Shown here in pieces: positions 62,191 to 64,000 of a stretch of DNA of 64,000 nucleotides. Within the stretch, counting starts at the first letter, position 1; each line of letters begins with the position of its first letter. The DNA lies in contig JASAON010001614.1 in assembly GCA_030849065.1 (NCBI GenBank), forward strand, positions 35,752 to 99,751, given 5' to 3'. The position numbers and the translations under genes were made by a program. The DNA is from Jaenimonas drosophilae (lineage: Eukaryota > Euglenozoa > Kinetoplastea > Trypanosomatida > Trypanosomatidae). The notes under the pieces were generated by a model. The model did not search any database and was not told where the DNA came from. It saw only the letters and a program-made list of their open reading frames with translations.

Positions 62191-62837
62191 ATGCAGTGGA
62201 TGAAGCACACATTGCGTTTTGCACGGAAGAAGCCACATCTCTCACAAAAGATAAATCCACTGATGCAATGGAAACTGAGAATGATGAAGATGATTCTCAC
62301 CACGTGAGTGTTGCTGTACGTGTTGTGTTGGGTGTGGTGCTATTCATGTTCATCTCGTACGCAGCCTGTACCGTTGTGGGTGGGTTGTCATGCATGGCAA
62401 GCTACCATCGTCGTATTCTTCTGAGGCTACTTCCGCTGCATGCCAACAGCCTTGTGCCACTGACACTGTTCTTGCTAAGTTGTTGGTTGATTCTTGTTTT
62501 CCAGTGCTTGTTATGCTATTCTGTGGTTATGAGTTGGTTCCGCAATCGGCCAGAGGTGTTGGAGTATGAGCGTCAAGTACATCGCTTGCCACCCTTCTGG
62601 ACGCTGCGCCAACTGATGCTCTTGTTGTTGGTCTGTTGTATTGTGACGGCGCAGGTTCTGTCGCTGGGCTACCTCATCAAGTATGTCGTATACAGCACTA
62701 CTTCCGTTGCATGCAACTGGGAGATCTCCCCATTTATAGGACGTTTGGGGTACATGTTGCTGATTAACGTAGTGTTGGAGATACTTCGCAAAGAGCACCA
62801 ATCCAACACTATTTTATATGATGATGTAGAGCCATAA
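62191..62837 (+). pseudogene. RING-less relic or truncated paralogue of the MARCH gene
   Basis: From 62191 the sequence matches the upstream gene from residue 484 on: DAVDEAHIAFCTEE against DAVDGAHTLLFTEG. The whole RING-CH finger (about 75 residues) is missing; VEDDEERV is followed at once by the first of the last membrane helices (LFMFISYAACTVVGGLSCMA). The rest, including SWFRNRPEVLEYE, LPPFWT and VCCIVTAQVLSLGYLIKY, is well kept to the stop. The C-terminus differs and is shorter. The first in-frame ATG is 62268, giving 189 residues, but an out-of-frame ATG (62200) lies earlier after the likely acceptor CAG (62194-62196). I call it a pseudogene; a short membrane protein acting as a decoy remains possible. 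Confidence 0.7.
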
Positions 62838-63780
62838 CCGTAGCACATCCTGTTTGTGAATGGAGATGCTACGGTGTACTGGTTTGATGAAAATACCACG
62901 ATTGTTGCCCTCGTGGGAACTTTTTCCGCGTGTTTTTTTTTATTCGTACATACACATGAGGCTGTTACCGCATCGCTCACGGGATTCCCTTGTTTTTACT
63001 TTGCTGCCCCCCCCCTCCAATGACATGTTCACGACGATGTTGTGTCTCGTGGGCCCACACAGAAATAGGGTAGCCGCCCTTCTACATATCATGAGTGCGT
63101 ACGAGTGTTTTTTGCCCGTCTCAGACTTTGTTCCTCTGTGTATCTGTACGTGTGTATGTCTGTCGGAAGTCTATTCTGTGCAGCGATGAGTACACGACAG
63201 ACATGTGGTGTGGGTGCCAGCATCACACAGGGGCATTTTCTATTGTGGCATTGGGTATTGTATTCAGCATCAATTGTTTTTTTCCGGGATCAGCACTGTG
63301 TCAGTACGCTGTCGCGGTGCGCATTAGCTTCTTTTCTCGTCCTCTTTGCAGCATACAATACGTACCATATGGCATTGCGTCGAGCACAAGATGCAGATTG
63401 TCCGTTGAACGTTGTATTGTTGCATTTCCATACGTCCCACATCTATACTATGTGTTGCTTTTTCTTTGGTCATGGTGAGAGTAGCACGGCACACTCCGCA
63501 CATTTTCAACGCAGCAATATAATTTTCATGCATTCTATTCATCAGTTAGCTTCCTCCCACGCCGACATCGCTGCTGTATCCCACACACCCCTCCAATACC
63601 GCTTCACAAGCTCTCTCTTCAGTATGTGTAGAACCCATGTTGTTCTGCTCCCCTCAATCCATGTTCTCTACGTTAGACAGTTGCACATCAACCACCATCC
63701 CACACGCACAGACTCCACGACCTCACACACTCACACACAAACCACGTCCTTCTGACTATATACTGGAAAAGTACCCCAGT
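62838..63780. other. Intergenic spacer
   Basis: It contains a T run (62934-62942), a C run (63007-63015) and one possible gene (63186-63755). The TACCCCAG just before 63781 is the likely acceptor of the last gene. Confidence 0.5.
63186..63755 (+). CDS. Doubtful ORF after a good acceptor, 189 aa
   Basis: ATG 63186 lies two bases after CTGTGCAG, which follows a moderately pyrimidine-rich stretch, so the layout fits a real gene. The product is His-, Cys- and Phe-rich with a hydrophobic stretch (SRCALASFLVLFAAYNTYHM). It ends in a His/Thr-rich tail from CA repeats. No family is recognised and it shows no similarity to its MARCH neighbours. The composition resembles translated spacer. Confidence 0.2.
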   Translation: MSTRQTCGVGASITQGHFLLWHWVLYSASIVFFRDQHCVSTLSRCALASFLVLFAAYNTYHMALRRAQDADCPLNVVLLHFHTSHIYTMCCFFFGHGESSTAHSAHFQRSNIIFMHSIHQLASSHADIAAVSHTPLQYRFTSSLFSMCRTHVVLLPSIHVLYVRQLHINHHPTRTDSTTSHTHTQTTSF

Positions 63781-64000
63781 ATGGCACGCACTTCGCATTA
63801 TGTGGGTGTTGTACTACTCTTCCTGGTCAACATGTGTATGTGTGTATCAGCTACAGATCTTGTCTATGCACGAGCACAAGAACAATCACACATTGAATTT
63901 CGGAAGCTCATTCAACGTGCATTTCCTGTTCTACATGCATCCACAACACTCGCTGAGGCCAACTCCATCAGCACCAGCTACCTTGCAGATGTATCTGCTC
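63781..64000 (+). CDS. MARCH-type paralogue, 3' partial (N-terminal end only)
   Basis: ATG 63781 follows CCCCAGT, and the frame is open for 73 codons to the right edge. It starts with a signal peptide (YVGVVLLFLVNMCMCVSA). The next part aligns with the start of the lumenal domain of the complete MARCH gene: IQRAFPVLHASTTLAEANSI against IQRFLPFVHGSNTLHQDNSN, followed in both by a short Ser/Leu-rich stretch. The RING-CH and later membrane helices, if present, lie beyond the window. Together with the complete copy and the RING-less copy it makes a tandem group of three. Confidence 0.75.
   Translation, partial: MARTSHYVGVVLLFLVNMCMCVSATDLVYARAQEQSHIEFRKLIQRAFPVLHASTTLAEANSISTSYLADVSA

Noticed and set aside
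62075..62196. GTAAGT donor-like site and pyrimidine-CAG acceptor, suggesting a cis-spliced intron in the RING-less copy
   Set aside because: Cis introns are extremely rare in kinetoplastids, and joining these sites does not restore an aligned reading of the parent gene. The CAG is better read as a trans-splice acceptor.

Overview
The window looks like nuclear DNA from a kinetoplastid protist. All confidently recognised genes lie on the + strand, lack introns and are separated by 0.2-2 kb of pyrimidine-rich, CA/GT-rich spacer. Pyrimidine tracts followed by AG sit just upstream of many start codons, as expected for spliced-leader trans-splicing of a polycistronic transcript. The ubiquitin-L40 fusion closely resembles trypanosome versions from memory. 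TAA, TAG and TGA are all used as stops. I cannot fix the species; long Q/N/H/S/P-rich proteins and broad spacers suggest a bodonid or early-branching trypanosomatid, which is inference.

Region 1 (1-22.2 kb) is the most unusual. It interleaves two families I cannot match to anything described. Family 1 has five members (1-1661, 2922-3758, 4952-6190, 17978-18982, 20600-22159). They share an N-terminal 'PEALP...G-V/I-A-V/I-I...LEL' block where present, a central GGC[IV][IV]F[TS]D block and a C-terminal RP-x-F-x-R...YGRGxY block, joined by low-complexity linkers. Family 2 has two proteins with non-conjugatable ubiquitin-like N-termini (8227-11772, 12500-13288), then the genuine ubiquitin-L40 gene (13573-13959), then a gene of related helical repeats that is split by one ambiguous base (14404-16994).

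Region 2 (23.3-44.1 kb) is mainly housekeeping and conserved genes: a phosphatidylethanolamine N-methyltransferase, a weak LRR-like protein, a divergent M1-type metallopeptidase, a mitochondrial enoyl-CoA isomerase, a low-complexity protein, a large HEAT-like protein, two tandem aldo-keto reductases of the prostaglandin F synthase type, a CorA-like transporter with GMQ in place of GMN, and a PARP-like protein with WGR and PARP regulatory domains but no catalytic domain. A minus-strand coding-like relic (about 41.9-42.4 kb) carrying a hairpin is followed by a tail-anchored low-complexity protein.

Region 3 (46-64 kb) holds a large LRR protein, a coiled-coil protein, two adjacent single-span membrane proteins with shared juxtamembrane motifs, a tRNA-dihydrouridine synthase (DUS1 type), and a tandem group of membrane RING-CH (MARCH-type) genes: one complete, one lacking the RING, and one starting at the right edge.

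Apart from the AKR pair, the MARCH group and the two new families, neighbouring genes show no functional link, as expected for kinetoplastid polycistronic units, where expression is mostly set after transcription.
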